DNA of 64,000 nt, taken from NCBI RefSeq assembly GCF_023065955.2, contig NW_026622763.1:83805299-83869298 (forward strand), given 5' to 3'. Below, piece by piece: positions 11,836-23,148 of this stretch (within the stretch, counting starts at the first letter, position 1; every line of letters begins with the position of its first letter). This DNA comes from Ursus arctos (lineage: Eukaryota > Chordata > Mammalia > Carnivora > Ursidae). The notes beneath the pieces are model-generated. The model worked only from the letters and a program-made list of their open reading frames with translations. It had not been told where the DNA came from and ran no database searches. Position numbers and translations under genes: made by a program.

Positions 11836-12276
11836 TAAATGCAGTACTAATATAAATGTATAAAGTAGTTTCTACTACAAATATAAATGTATATTTGTGT
11901 CCCAGTAAATTTAAAAATAAAGAAATAAGATGTGAAGAGATTAACTGACTTGCCCAAGGTCACAAAATGTCTAAAACAAAAAGAATATATAAAAATGTAT
12001 ACTCTATACTCATAACCACAAGTTACCCTGAAACCACTAAATCATGAAAAACACCATAATTGATTAAAAATGAATACAAGTTACAATTGGGGTGGGCAGA
12101 GATTAAATGTCCCAAGATGGCCTTTTGAGGATGTGTGTTTTATGTAATTTGAGCATAAAACCCAACACTGTTTTTACACTGAATTTTCAAGTGCTTGGTT
12201 TAATTACAGGGTTCCTTACCAACCAGGCAGACCAAAGGCAGGACAGCAACTTTATTATATCTCCCCAAAAGATATG

Positions 12277-12338
12277 ATGGAGAAACAGGTGGAGAAATCA
12301 AATGGAGAAACAGGTGGAGAAATCAGATGGAGAAACTG
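12277..12338. repeat. Short 25-bp tandem repeat (2.5 copies)
   Basis: Unit atggagaaacaggtggagaa plus atca(a/g). Copies at 12277-12301 and 12302-12326, and a partial third (atggagaaactg). Confidence 0.9.
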
Positions 12339-12401
12339 ATTCCTTGTACCTATATGATGAATGTTCAGTAATAGCTGGCCCTACATAGGCTTTAAAATCC
12401 T

Positions 12402-12589
12402 TGTCTTTTTAAAGATTTTATTTATTTATTTATTTGTCAGAGAGACAGAGAGAGAGAGAGCATAAGCAGGGGGAGTGGCAGGCAGAGGGAGAAGCAGGCT
12501 CCCCACTGAGCAAAGAGCCCAGTGTGGGACTTGATCCCAGGACCCTGAGCTGATGGCAGACACTTAACTGACTGAGCCAACCGGGCATC
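12402..12589 (-). repeat. Can-SINE
   Basis: TSD ctttaaaatcct at 12390-12401 and 12590-12601. The left side is aaagattttatttatttatt, and the head (gagccaaccgggcatc) is on the right. Confidence 0.94.
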
Positions 12590-12774
12590 CTTTAAAATCC
12601 TCATCATAACTCAGGCCACTTGGAAGCACTTTTTTTAAAAAGGTAAGAATAGTTCTAAATCAATGACTAGTATAATGCCATAATATGAAAGAAATAATGC
12701 CTACAATTTTAATATACATTCTTAAAATATGCAGTTTTAACATACATAATATGTCCTTACATAAAAATATCCGT

Positions 12775-12905
12775 GGTTAACATTACTAGGCTGTTTCTTA
12801 TGCCAGGCATTGTTAAAAGAGTTCTGTATATAGTGTCTTATTTATTGCTCATATAATCATATACTATCTCCCAATATCTGATATGTCTACTGCAAGACAT
12901 ACATT
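12775..12905 (-). repeat. MIR/L2-like fragment
   Basis: tgccaggcattgttaaaaga, then tgctcatataatcatatac, resembles the antisense 3' part of MIR. Diverged. Confidence 0.5.
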
Positions 12906-12986
12906 TAACTCTCAGTCAATGATCTGTTCTGTGGCATACTACATTTTAATAGACTAACATGTACTTTTTAAGACAGTATGATTGTA

Positions 12987-13184
12987 GGGGCGCCTGGGTG
13001 GCACAGCGGTTAAGCGTCTGCCTTCGGCTCAGGGCGTAATCCCGGCGTTATGGGATCGAGCCCCACATCAGGCTCCTCTGCTATGAGCCTGCTTCTTCCT
13101 CTCCCACTCCCCCTGCTTGTGTTCCCTCTCTCATTGGCTGTTTCTATCTCTGTCGAATAAATAAATAAAATCTTTAAAAAAAAA
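12987..13184 (+). repeat. Can-SINE (young)
   Basis: TSD aagacagtatgattgta at 12970-12986 and 13185-13201, perfect. Full-length, near consensus of the young type. Confidence 0.97.
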
Positions 13185-14429
13185 AAGACAGTATGATTGT
13201 AAAAGTTGGGTAAGAGTGGAAACTGAGTAATGCCAAATGTTGGTTAAGTCTTGATAAAATTTTTGGAGCAGAGAGAATACAAATATTTAGACACCAAAAT
13301 GACTTTTAAGAATTATAAGGTAAATATATATTATTTATCATGGTAAATTACCAAATTTCCTATCACTTTTAAAAGTATCTTTTGTCTGTATCTACATTCT
13401 GTAACTTCCTATTTTTATACTGCTATTATTAGGTCTGACATTTGTATTAATTTACACATTTCAGCTGAGTATGCACCTCAAAATTCACAAGTACATAGAA
13501 GAGTACTTTTCAGATCAGAGGAGACAAAAATATACTACAGCTATAAGTCCTTTTCTTTTGCCATTCTTCATTTGCTTCCCACATGTATGAACGCATTCAT
13601 TGAAAAAGACAGAACAAACATCCTAGATTAAGAAAGATATGACAGATAAAGAAAAGGGCAAGGGTTCTAAAATAAAACTAGATCATTCTTTATCACTAAA
13701 TTTTAAAGTAACATGTTAAAATAGATTTAATTGTTTCCCTTTCAACAAATTAAATATTATTTTCCTTCTATCTTAAAATTTTGATAGTCCATGATTACTA
13801 TTTAAACAGTGTGCAACTAGTCAAATTTTGCTCACAGGTTTAGGATAATAATGCCATTTAATTTTTTTTTTTTTCAAACCTATGGTGGCCACTGTGTTCT
13901 CTATTTTCCCTTTTTGAAGTATATAATTTGTACCCTATTTTTCTTAACTTTTTGATTGTGAAATGTAAGATACCTATACGTAAGTACATAAAATGTTTAT
14001 CTTAGTTTTAACTTATAAATGCTTCACCTCCAATGTCCATAATTACCATTCAGGCCAAGAAATGGAATATTCTCGGCACCTATGAAGTCTCCTCCCCACC
14101 ATGTGGACCTCCTCTTCATATTTAGCATAGAATGATAAAAAGTTAAATCACAATCAGTACTTTTACCAGAGTCCCGAATAACACAAGGACTTGAGAACAA
14201 TTTAAAACCATTTGCCTTCCTCTTGACCTGTATGCTATTGTTGCCATGGACTTTTTTTTTTATAGCCCCACTAGACATGTTTTACTACTATTTGTTTAAA
14301 TATACCCATATAATTATTTACTATTTCATTTGTCCTTAGTTCCCTCTTGCATCTCAAATTACTCATGTAGGATCATCACTTTCCAACTGCTTGAAACACA
14401 CCCTTTACAGTTGTTATTATTATAATTAA

Positions 14430-15350
14430 AGTCTACTAGTGACCTACTCTTTAGTTTTGATTTGTCTGAAGACATTTGTGTTTCACACTCAGACTTTGAA
14501 GATGTTTTCTCTGGGTAAAGAATTTCTAGGCAGTTATTTCCTTTCAACACACTGAAGATACCATTCCACTGTACTGTGGCTCTCATTACTACTCTTGATA
14601 AGTCAGCTATTAGTCGAACTGTTAAAGCGATGTCTTCTCCTTCCCCACCTCTCCTATTGCTTTTAGATATTCCATCTGTCTTTGTTCCATCCCCCCAGCA
14701 CCCTCGCCACCCCACCATTTCCTGTTTCTAGGGATCTTTTTATTTGTCCTGCTTAAGAATCTGGATCTGGCTTCCTGAATTTGGTGTCTTTCATCGGATC
14801 AGGTAATTTTTCAGTCAATATCTCTTCAAATATTGCTTCTGTTCCATTCTCTAGTTTCATTTAGGTCTCCAATTAAGTCTTATATTAGACCTACTCAATA
14901 TATTCTCACATTTTTAAATGACTCTTCTTTATTTTCCATAGTTTTCTTTTCCTACAATCTAGAACTTTTCTTTTAATCTATCTTCTTCTATGTTACATGT
15001 TCTCTCTTCAATTGTGTCAGTGTTGCCAAACTCAATACTTAGTTTTTAATGTCAGTATTTTTCAGAAGTTTTATTTGGACCTTTTTCAAATGTGCTATGT
15101 AACTTTTATAGCTTCTTCCCTGCAGATATTTTCAAGCCTATGTTCTATTTCCAAAATCAAAATAAGCACTATTTAAAAAAAAATAATCACTATTTGATAA
15201 TTCTAGTATCTGAAACCTTTGTAATCTTCTTGATACTATTTTCTCTTTATCCTTACTTTTATTGCTCTCCTCACACATCTGATTATATTTAACTGTGTGC
15301 TGATCACTGCCTTGAAAAATTATTCCTGAGAATTTCCTGGAGCTAAAAAA
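14430..15350 (-). mobile_element. Old L1 (L1M-type) remnant
   Basis: The sequence runs as the antisense of an ancient L1 3' region: aatatctcttcaaatattgc, then ttctgttccattctctagtt, cttatattagacctactcaa, cagaagttttatttggacc and tgctgatcactgccttgaa. The open frame it carries on the minus strand (14718-14359) has no recognisable product and is treated as repeat-derived. Confidence 0.6.
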
Positions 15351-15528
15351 GACAAAGCCTTCCTCCAGAGAAAAGCTACATTAGCCTCTGCCATCTACCT
15401 TGTAGTATCACCCATTCCAAAGCTACTTTAAACTAGGGATTCCCTGGATGATTCATTAATGCAAATTTGAAATGAAAATCCATGGTAAAGTCCCCACCAT
15501 GGTCAGGCTATCTCAAAGACAGATAGAT

Positions 15529-15571
15529 GTACTATATGGTGACTAAAATGTCGTAATTAAAAGAAAAAAAA
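15529..15571 (+). mobile_element. Very short L1 3'-tail insertion
   Basis: gtactatatggtgactaaaa, then an A-rich end, matches the last bases of the 2901-8184 L1 (gtactgtatggtgactaaca at 8137). It is flanked by agatagat (15521-15528, 15572-15579), consistent with an extreme 5' truncation. Confidence 0.75.
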
Positions 15572-15974
15572 AGATAGATAGGTTTTGTTTTCTGAGCAGC
15601 TGCTCTGCTCAGCACCAAGGTAACTCTCCCCATGGTGCCCTACATAGGGAACGGGAAACAGTTTTCCCTCTGATTTACATTTATTCTGAGGCTGTAGCCC
15701 TTGGAGGAGGATCTCATTTTATCTCCCTACCATAGACAAGGTTTTGATTTGTTTCGGCTTTGATTTATCTTCTTCTCACCCCACAAGCTATGAAAATTTC
15801 ACCTGATTTTTTATTTGGCTTTGATTTCTCTTTCTTTTCCCACAAAGCTATCAAACTTCAATTTTGTCAGAGTTTGGGCCCAGACAAAAGGAGATGCTGC
15901 GCTTTGCTGACTTTTCTGGTTTCTTGCTTTTTCTTAACCTTTGGCTTAGAAATATTAACATTCACTAATTTCTT

Positions 15975-16600
15975 ATTTTCAATATTAACAATAAAATATT
16001 CTTACTCAATCCAGCAATTCCACTTTTGGGTATATGTCCAAAAAATTAAAAGCAAGGACTCAAACGAAAAGGAAAAAAAAAAAAAGGATTCAAACAGATA
16101 TTTGTATACTCATGTTCAAAGCACCGTTATTCACAATAGCCAAAAGGTGGCTATTCATATGTTCACCCACGGATCAATGAATAAACAAAATGTGGTCTAT
16201 ACACAGAATGGAATATTATTCAATCTTAAAAAGGGAATGTTGACACATGCTATAATATGGATGAACCTTGATGACATTATGCAAAGTGAAATAACCTACT
16301 CACAAAAGGACAAATACTGTATGATTTTGCTTATATGAGATATCTAGAGTAGTCAAATTCATACAGACACAAAGGAGATCGGTGATTGCCAAGGAATGGG
16401 AAGAAGGAAGAATGGGTCCTTACTGTTTAATGGGTATGGAGTTTCAGTTTAGGAAGATGAAGACAGTTCTGAAGATGGATGATGGTGACTGTTGCACAAC
16501 AATGTGAAAGTACTTAATGCACTAGACGTAAAAATGGTTAAAATGGTAAATTCTACATTATGTACATTTTGTCAGGATTTTTAAAGTTCTTATTCAAATG
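15975..16600 (+). mobile_element. Old L1 ORF2 3' end and 3'UTR
   Basis: Text such as tccagcaattccacttttgg, gcaccgttattcacaatagc, aatggaatattattcaatct and ggtgactgttgcacaacaat is typical of older L1 ORF2 C-terminus and tail. The partial frame encodes an L1-like EYSAIRK..AT..NLDDIM..SE-type segment. Confidence 0.85.
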
Positions 16601-17867
16601 ATTAATTTTCTTACCTTCACATTTACTTAAATACATAAAATGAATAGTATTTACATGCTTCATAGGCACATCTTCAGAAAGTGTTTTCTGATTGTCAAGT
16701 TTGAGTAACATTAACTAAGCCCTTACTCTTGAAAACCTTTGATTCTTAAAGATGTTTTCTTCATATTTAATTACATGTGAAGAAAAAAATAAAAACAATG
16801 TTGGAAAAACACAAAGATATAAGAAATAAAACTTACTCTTTAACATTTAACTCCCTCATTTAACAGTTTACTCCCAGGTGCAAAAGGCTCATAAATAGAT
16901 AAATTTTACCTTCCTTCAATATAGATATTTTTAAACCAAAACTTTTTCATTATTACTATAATATAAAATTGTGTTTCCAAGTAATTTTCAAAATCTATGG
17001 TAATATTCTCAAATGTTGAGTACCGTAAAATAATCTACTAAATTTACAGAATTTCACTATTATGTACTTGTTTATTTTACAAAAAGTTCAATTAGAGAAT
17101 ACTTTTAAATTCTTAATTAGTTTTACAAATATCAATTAAGCACTTTTTGCAATATAGTTAAGGGGTTAAAAAAAAAAAAAAACGGTAACTTAGAAACCAC
17201 AAAACATCATTCTCCAGGTGTGGGCTGCTCATGTTACAAAAAAAGGAGGAGGGAAGGGTAGGGAAATGAAGGGAAGAGGCAATGTTTGATTTGGTCAATG
17301 TCTATCTTAACTCCTACAGCTTCCTTTCCCACTCCTAACTTTGCTACAATCACTTTATAAACAACTTTATCTACACCCATCTTAATCTCTGTCATGCCAC
17401 TCTAAAGGAACAAGTGTATTTCCACCTTATATAAAATCCCTCCATAACTTTATGATATACATTTTTCATTTGCTATCTCTAGCTCTTTCCCTTCATTTTA
17501 ATAAAGATAGTTATATTTCTTCTATTTTAAAAACAAAAATCCCTTTCTTGACCTTGTACATCTATTTTATTATAGCCTTTACAGTCAGCAACCTTGAAAG
17601 TGTAATCTTGACTCCTTCCTCTCTTTTTCATCTCCAATTCTCTTATCAGCCCACTCTTACCTCTCTCCATCATGCCACTACACTGCTTGTGCTAAGGTCT
17701 CAATTCATAATTGGCAAAAACAGGAGACATTTTTCAGACCTCCCTTTAGCATCTGACACAACCACCACAAATCCTCAAAATTTTCTACATTTCCTTCAAA
17801 GTTATTACTCTCTTATCTGCAAAATATTCCAGTAATTATGTTTCTATGGTTAAATAGACTTGTATGT

Positions 17868-17903
17868 TATGATATATTATATATATTATATATATTATCA
17901 TAA
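17868..17903. repeat. AT microsatellite
   Basis: Repeated tatattata units. Confidence 0.9.
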
Positions 17904-18049
17904 AGAGAATTTTTACAAAAATTTTAATGAAACCAGAAGTGTCCCACAGTTTACGGTAACAAAACATTTTAAAACAGTTATTAAAATTAAAGATAAATTA
18001 TACATTTTAAACAAAACCCTAATATTCTGAATTTGTTCACCATTTTTGG

Positions 18050-18214
18050 TGGGGGGGTTGTGCGCAGAGGGAGAGAGAGAATCTTAAGCATGCTCCATGC
18101 CCAGCAATGAGCCCGAGGCGGGGCTCGATCTCATTACCTCACGACCCTGAGGATCATGACTGGAGCCGAAAGCAAGAGTCGGATGCTGAACTGACTGCAC
18201 CACCCGGGCACCCT
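18050..18214 (-). repeat. Can-SINE
   Basis: gagggagagagagaatctta on the left and the head region accacccgggcaccct on the right; moderately diverged. Confidence 0.9.
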
Positions 18215-18859
18215 GCTCAACTTCTCTTTGATGAAAGGTAGCTATATTACATTTTCTAGCAAATGCCAGAAAATAAAATCTTTTCTTCAAGAGAAATATA
18301 TTTTGACAACAAATGTGAAAATACTTTTGGAAATAAAAATTAAAGGTTTTTGAAAGAACTCATTTATATAGAAAGCATTTTGAAAAAATGTTGACTGCTG
18401 CCGAACATAAAATAAATTAGTAAAGTTAACAAATTTAAAACAGTTACATATCCAGAATACTTCAAAAATTTGAACAGATTTTTATCTCGTCTTAAATCTA
18501 TCAAAGAATTTAAGTAGGTTTTAAACCTGTTATAAACTTTTTTTTTTCATTTCCCTCCTAACCCCCTGTCATAAACTTTCAAAAGTAACCTTCCAGTTAA
18601 TTTGTAGTAACAAATACCTGACATCAGGAAAGATGGCAATTACTAGCAGATTTCAAGAAGAACCCCCGAACTATTAGTAAACAGAATTGAAAAAGTTTCA
18701 TGTTAGTAAATAAAGCCAATGTTAACACCTCTTTCATGTGGAACCATGCATCTTTATGAGGTATCTTTTCAAAAATGAAAGTTAATAAAATCAGATATTC
18801 AAATAACTGTACACAATTCCTTCATTATTACATATTTTAAATAATTATATTTCACCTAT

Positions 18860-18965
18860 GAGACTGTAAGCTAGTTAAAAGTGGAGACTTGTCTTCATCT
18901 TTGTAACCTATAACTTTGACTATATGACATACAGCAAATAGGTATGCAATAAATACTATGTGAAT
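18860..18965 (+). repeat. L2 3'-end fragment
   Basis: gactgtaagctagttaaaag, then tgcaataaatactatgtgaa, matches the L2 3' end pattern. Confidence 0.6.
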
Positions 18966-19017
18966 AACCAAAAATAAAGGCAAGTACATTAAAATGAAAA
19001 TATGTACACAGATACAC

Positions 19018-19165
19018 ACTCATATATATATTATATATGTAATGTATATTACATATATAATATAATATATTACATATATAATATATATACATATATTACA
19101 TATATAATATACATATGCATATACATACATATATAATATAATATATATTACATATATGTAATAGT
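19018..19165. repeat. AT-rich microsatellite (TA/TACATA)
   Basis: About 145 bases of tatata, tacata and tgtaat units, partly self-complementary. Confidence 0.95.
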
Positions 19166-20414
19166 GTAATGCCTGATTAGGTAAACAAAATGTTACCTAA
19201 AATGGGCTTAACTCAAATCACAATGTTTCCATGCCAATTTAATGGTGTTTAATGGCTCAACTTATAATCATGACTTCCTTTTTTCTTAAATTATGATTTT
19301 CTCAATTAGCATATGTTCTCCTAAATGAAGATATCAGAGTTGCCCTATACAATATGTGAGAATCTTTGCTTTCAAAGTGAATCATCAGTGATATAAGGAA
19401 TGAATACATAAAATCAACAAACAGTAAATAAAAATCAATAGAAGAACCTTTTCTGTGGCAGAACTATGAATAAATGACCTGGCACAAATGAAAGAGTGAA
19501 AGTATTAAAAATGAGATTTTCAAAATAACAAATTAGAAATAAAACCCAAATAACATTATATTTATTTTAGGGCTCAGTTTATATCAACTAATCTCACGAA
19601 GAATGTGATGGCTACTTAGCATAATTTTCACCATAGTATGAATTTTCCTTTAATGCTATATTAAACAAAATTAAACAAAAATTGTATAATTATTAATATA
19701 AATATTTCCCAATATTAAATTACACTCAGTCCTCTATGGTAGTTAAAGAAGCCCACATTATAATTTTATTTGAAAAAATTTAGAAAAATAATATTCTATT
19801 ACCATCTTTAATTCTAACTGAATCTTTAAAATAGGAAAATAAAAGAGAGCAAAAAAGCTGTTCACAAAAAAGAATTAGGGATCCCATGTATAGGTGTGTG
19901 TGTATTCACTGATAATAAATTGCTAAAGGTTACAGTAATTACTATACTAATTACATTCAGAGAAAAATTTTACCTTATAAAAGCTGAGATACAAAATGAT
20001 TAAGTGAAACTTAGACTGAATTTTATGGATGATATCTACCAATCTTCTGTGCCCAAACTATATCTAGGGTCTTTTTTTTCTTAAAATGTATTGAAGGGCA
20101 GTATGGAGCTAAAGAGTATAAAATGTACAAAATGGAAGGTATGTTTAAAAAAGCAGTACTTCTGTAAGCAAATGATATCAATATTTTTCTTTTTTTACAA
20201 ACATTTTACATCCTGGAAAACGTTCTCCCTCATTCTCAAGTTTATAGTTACATTAATTATATAAGTTTGATGATATCTAAAAATGTATCCAATCCTATTC
20301 ATTGTACTCTAATAGTGCTTAAATAAGAAGAAAAAAGCAACTGTACTATTTAAAAGATCAAATAAAATAAAATAAAAGCCAAATTTAGAAACCAAACTAT
20401 CCCATGATACCTAC

Positions 20415-20536
20415 CTCCTGGAAATGCCATTAGCCAGACATTTATGGCTACAGGATTTGGAGGATAGGGGTGATGAAGTTGGGGACAAGTTGAGAGGGGC
20501 AATCAAACTGTTGATGATCTCAGTCAACTGAGCACT
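20415..20536 (-). CDS. KANSL1L: KANSL1L fourth coding exon (residues 477-517, partial codon)
   Basis: 122 bases: 40 codons plus two bases. The frame reads SAQLTEIINSLIAPLNLS, then a Ser/Pro-rich stretch, and ends CLANGISR with AG| left over for a split Ser codon. The acceptor is attgttttcttgcag and the donor AGGAG|GTAGGT. It joins the upstream exon in phase 0 (..IEKQ + SAQL..). It is too short to stand out as an open frame and was found by looking for the continuation of the gene. I found no later exon between here and position 1, so the rest of the protein, including the PEHE region, is outside the window. Confidence 0.93.
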
Positions 20537-20831
20537 CTGCAAGAAAACAATTAACCTTTTACTACTGCTAAGCAAGAAATGTGAGGTCTCACACCCTTGG
20601 TAAATGTTTGTATTTTAGTAAATATTTAATCTACAAAGATTTATACCACTACTAATTTTTCCACTTATAAATAAAACCACATTTTAAAGTACTCTTCCTT
20701 TTCTATATTCATTTTTATTACAGTTCTTTTAACTACTCATCTTATCCTCTTAAAACATTTGAATTTAGCTAATAGCATCTACATAATATTTTCTTTAAGG
20801 CAACCAAGTTAATAATAAAATCATAGCTATA

Positions 20832-21014
20832 GGCACGCCTGGTTAAGCGTCTGCCTTCAGCTCAGGGCGTGATCCCGGCGTTGTGGGATCGAGCCCCACA
20901 TCAGGCTCTTCCGCTATGAGCCTGCTTCTTCCTCTCCCACTCCCCCTGCTTGTGTTCCCTCTTTCGCTGGCTGTCTCTATCTCTGTCAAATAAATAAAAT
21001 CTTTAAAAAAAAAA
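20832..21014 (+). repeat. Can-SINE (young) near a KANSL1L exon
   Basis: TSD aaaatcatagctata at 20817-20831 and 21015-21029. The head is shortened (gcacgcctggttaagcg lacks the gggtggcacagc part). Antisense to KANSL1L, 296 bases upstream of its fourth coding exon. Confidence 0.95.
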
Positions 21015-21029
21015 AAAATCATAGCTATA

Positions 21030-21275
21030 ATTTATTAAGTGCCTACTATGTTCAAGGCACTACACAAAGCACTAAACATAGATTATTTCTAATCTTTATA
21101 AGCAAGCTGCAAAGTATTTAATATTAGAACGACTGGTATTACTATTATTAAAGTCAATTACAGCTGAGGAAGTTGAAGCAAAAAAAAATTAAGCAGCTTG
21201 AATAAAGATTATAAAGTTGGTAAGAAATGGAGCTAGGATTCAGATTCAGGCTTTAATTCAATGCTACACTGTTTC
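21030..21275 (-). repeat. MIR
   Basis: tttattaagtgcctactatg, cagctgaggaagttgaagc and aatggagctaggattcagat are antisense MIR landmarks. Confidence 0.8.
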
Positions 21276-21689
21276 TCAATATTTTTCCTAACTCAAAAAT
21301 ATCAGGTTTGTTTAGGTACTCAAAATTTTCATTGATCCTTATTCCAAACTTAAATATACATAATATATTTGTAATACATAACTATTAAATGTATAAAATT
21401 ATTCTTAAAACAACAACCTATAACAATTATAATAAATATAGGCCACATCAGTGGGAACAGTACTTTTCAACAAAAGAATAACAACTATTTTTATTACACA
21501 CATAATCTATGTTTACTGTAGAAAAAAGGGACAGTATTGAAAGGCTTAAAAAGGAAAAGAAAGTCACCTGTAATCATATTATGCAAAGAAAAACCATTGC
21601 TAATATCTTGGTATATACCCATCACCGTAGACTGTTTTTTGTTAGTGAATGTATGTGAGCATGAGTGTATACAAAATGCACATACACCT

Positions 21690-21735
21690 ACACAAGCGCG
21701 CACACGCACGCGCACACACACACACACACACACAC
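21690..21735. repeat. (CA)n microsatellite
   Basis: CA-rich tract with CG interruptions; the following SINE inserted at its right edge. Confidence 0.95.
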
Positions 21736-21741
21736 TGTTTT

Positions 21742-21932
21742 TTGTTTTAAGATTTTATTTATTTGACAGAGAGAGACAGCTGGAGAGGGAACACAAGCAA
21801 GCCGAGCGTGAGAGGAAGAAGCAGGCTTCCCGCTGAGCAGTGAGCCTGACGTGGGGCTTGATCCCAGGGCCCTGGGATCATGACCTGAGCCAAAGGCAGA
21901 CGCTTAACCGACTGAGCCACCCAGGCGCCCCT
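21742..21932 (-). repeat. Can-SINE at the edge of a (CA)n tract
   Basis: TSD cacacacactgtttt (21727-21741, 21933-21947), so part of the CA tract was duplicated. The head ccacccaggcgcccc is on the right. Confidence 0.95.
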
Positions 21933-22946
21933 CACACACACTGTTTTAATTAAATCATGTCACATCAATTTTCTAAAACCTGGTTTTCTCACTTAATAAT
22001 GTATGATTTTATTTTTTAAATATGTAGTCCTATTTCGCCATTTTTATTAATTGAAAGATATTTCATTATAAAATAGAGGGGTATATGAAATAATTATTTT
22101 TAAATTTTTCATTTGTATGAAACTAATAACATGCTATTAGAAATAATGAGACTAAAGAATACAACAGAAATCTAATATCTGAATTCTTCAAAAAGTCTTT
22201 GAAAAAGACCCTGAAATATTTTTACCATTTATTTTCTTGAAAGAAAATATGTATCTAATGACTTCATTTTAAAAATTATTACTTTCTTAGATTAAAGCTC
22301 ATTTTCAAAATCAATACAAATAGATTCTTTATACACTTAGTAAGTATTCATTAGTTCAGTCATACAAACAAATTTATAAAGTTTCTCATATTTTTTCAGT
22401 CTGAAACACTGATACACTCTTCTCATTGTTCTACTGCCAAAAATATCATTAAAAATCTGCTAAACCCACTGAGGTAACTGGTTAGGTATGTGTGAATAAC
22501 TGGCCCAGAAGAACAGCATAGCCACCAACCAATTCAGCCCAATAAAATCTCAAATATCTGAGTCCATGTTTGGGATAAGAAATTCATAGTAAAAATGAGA
22601 AAAAAAGTAAAATTAGGAGAGGCATAATTTAAACTTTGAAAACAAAAACTAAACTTGAAAGTTAAAACACTTACTAGCTATTGGATAACAAGGTTTTTAA
22701 TGTAAACACACCAATATGAAATTTATTTTAAATTACCTAAAGTTCTAAAAGAAAGTCATCTTTTAATTTATGAACAAAATACATTATTTAATAATGCAAG
22801 TATACATTAATACTATAATCAATGTTGTTTTTTTAAAACTGATACCAGTAGACAACTCAATAGTGCCTTTATATTTTAACTACTAACTCTTTAATTACTT
22901 TTGAGATACATAAATAAATTTTGTTTGGTAAACAAAACATTATTCT

Positions 22947-23148
22947 TTTTTTTTTTTTTAAAGATTTTATTTATTTATTTGACAGAGATAGAGACAGCCA
23001 GCGAGAGAGGGAACACAAGCAGGGGGAGTGGGAGAAGAAGAAGCAGGCTCATAGCGGAGGAGCCTGATGTGGGGCTCGATCCCAGAACGCTGGGATCACG
23101 CCCTGAGCCGAAGGCAGACGCTTAACCGCTGTGCCACCCAGGCGCCCC
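22947..23148 (-). repeat. Can-SINE (young)
   Basis: Perfect 16-bp TSD aacaaaacattattct (22931-22946, 23149-23164). Young-type diagnostic text in antisense (cttaaccgctgtgccaccca). Confidence 0.97.

Larger units (their letters stand above)
1..20414 (-). other. KANSL1L: KANSL1L intron after the fourth coding exon (partial)
   Basis: Begins at donor GTAGGT and runs off the window. It is dominated by repeats, including the 5.3-kb L1. Nothing recognisable in about 1000-1800, 1930-2320, 8550-9880, 11340-12270, 13200-14000, 16600-17860, 18220-18850 and 19170-20400, apart from AT-rich runs and the hairpin at 11777. Confidence 0.75.

Noticed and set aside
14359..14718. 119-codon minus-strand frame as a KANSL1L exon or novel gene
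   Set aside because: Surrounding text reads as an old L1 3' region; no splice sites in phase with KANSL1L and no resemblance to it.
15760..16338. 192-codon plus-strand frame
   Set aside because: The second half is L1 ORF2 C-terminal sequence and the first half has no recognisable family; chance frame through an L1 edge.
21494..21836. Open frames across the CA/TG tracts
   Set aside because: Cys-Val or His-Thr repeats arise from the dinucleotide repeat, not from a protein gene.
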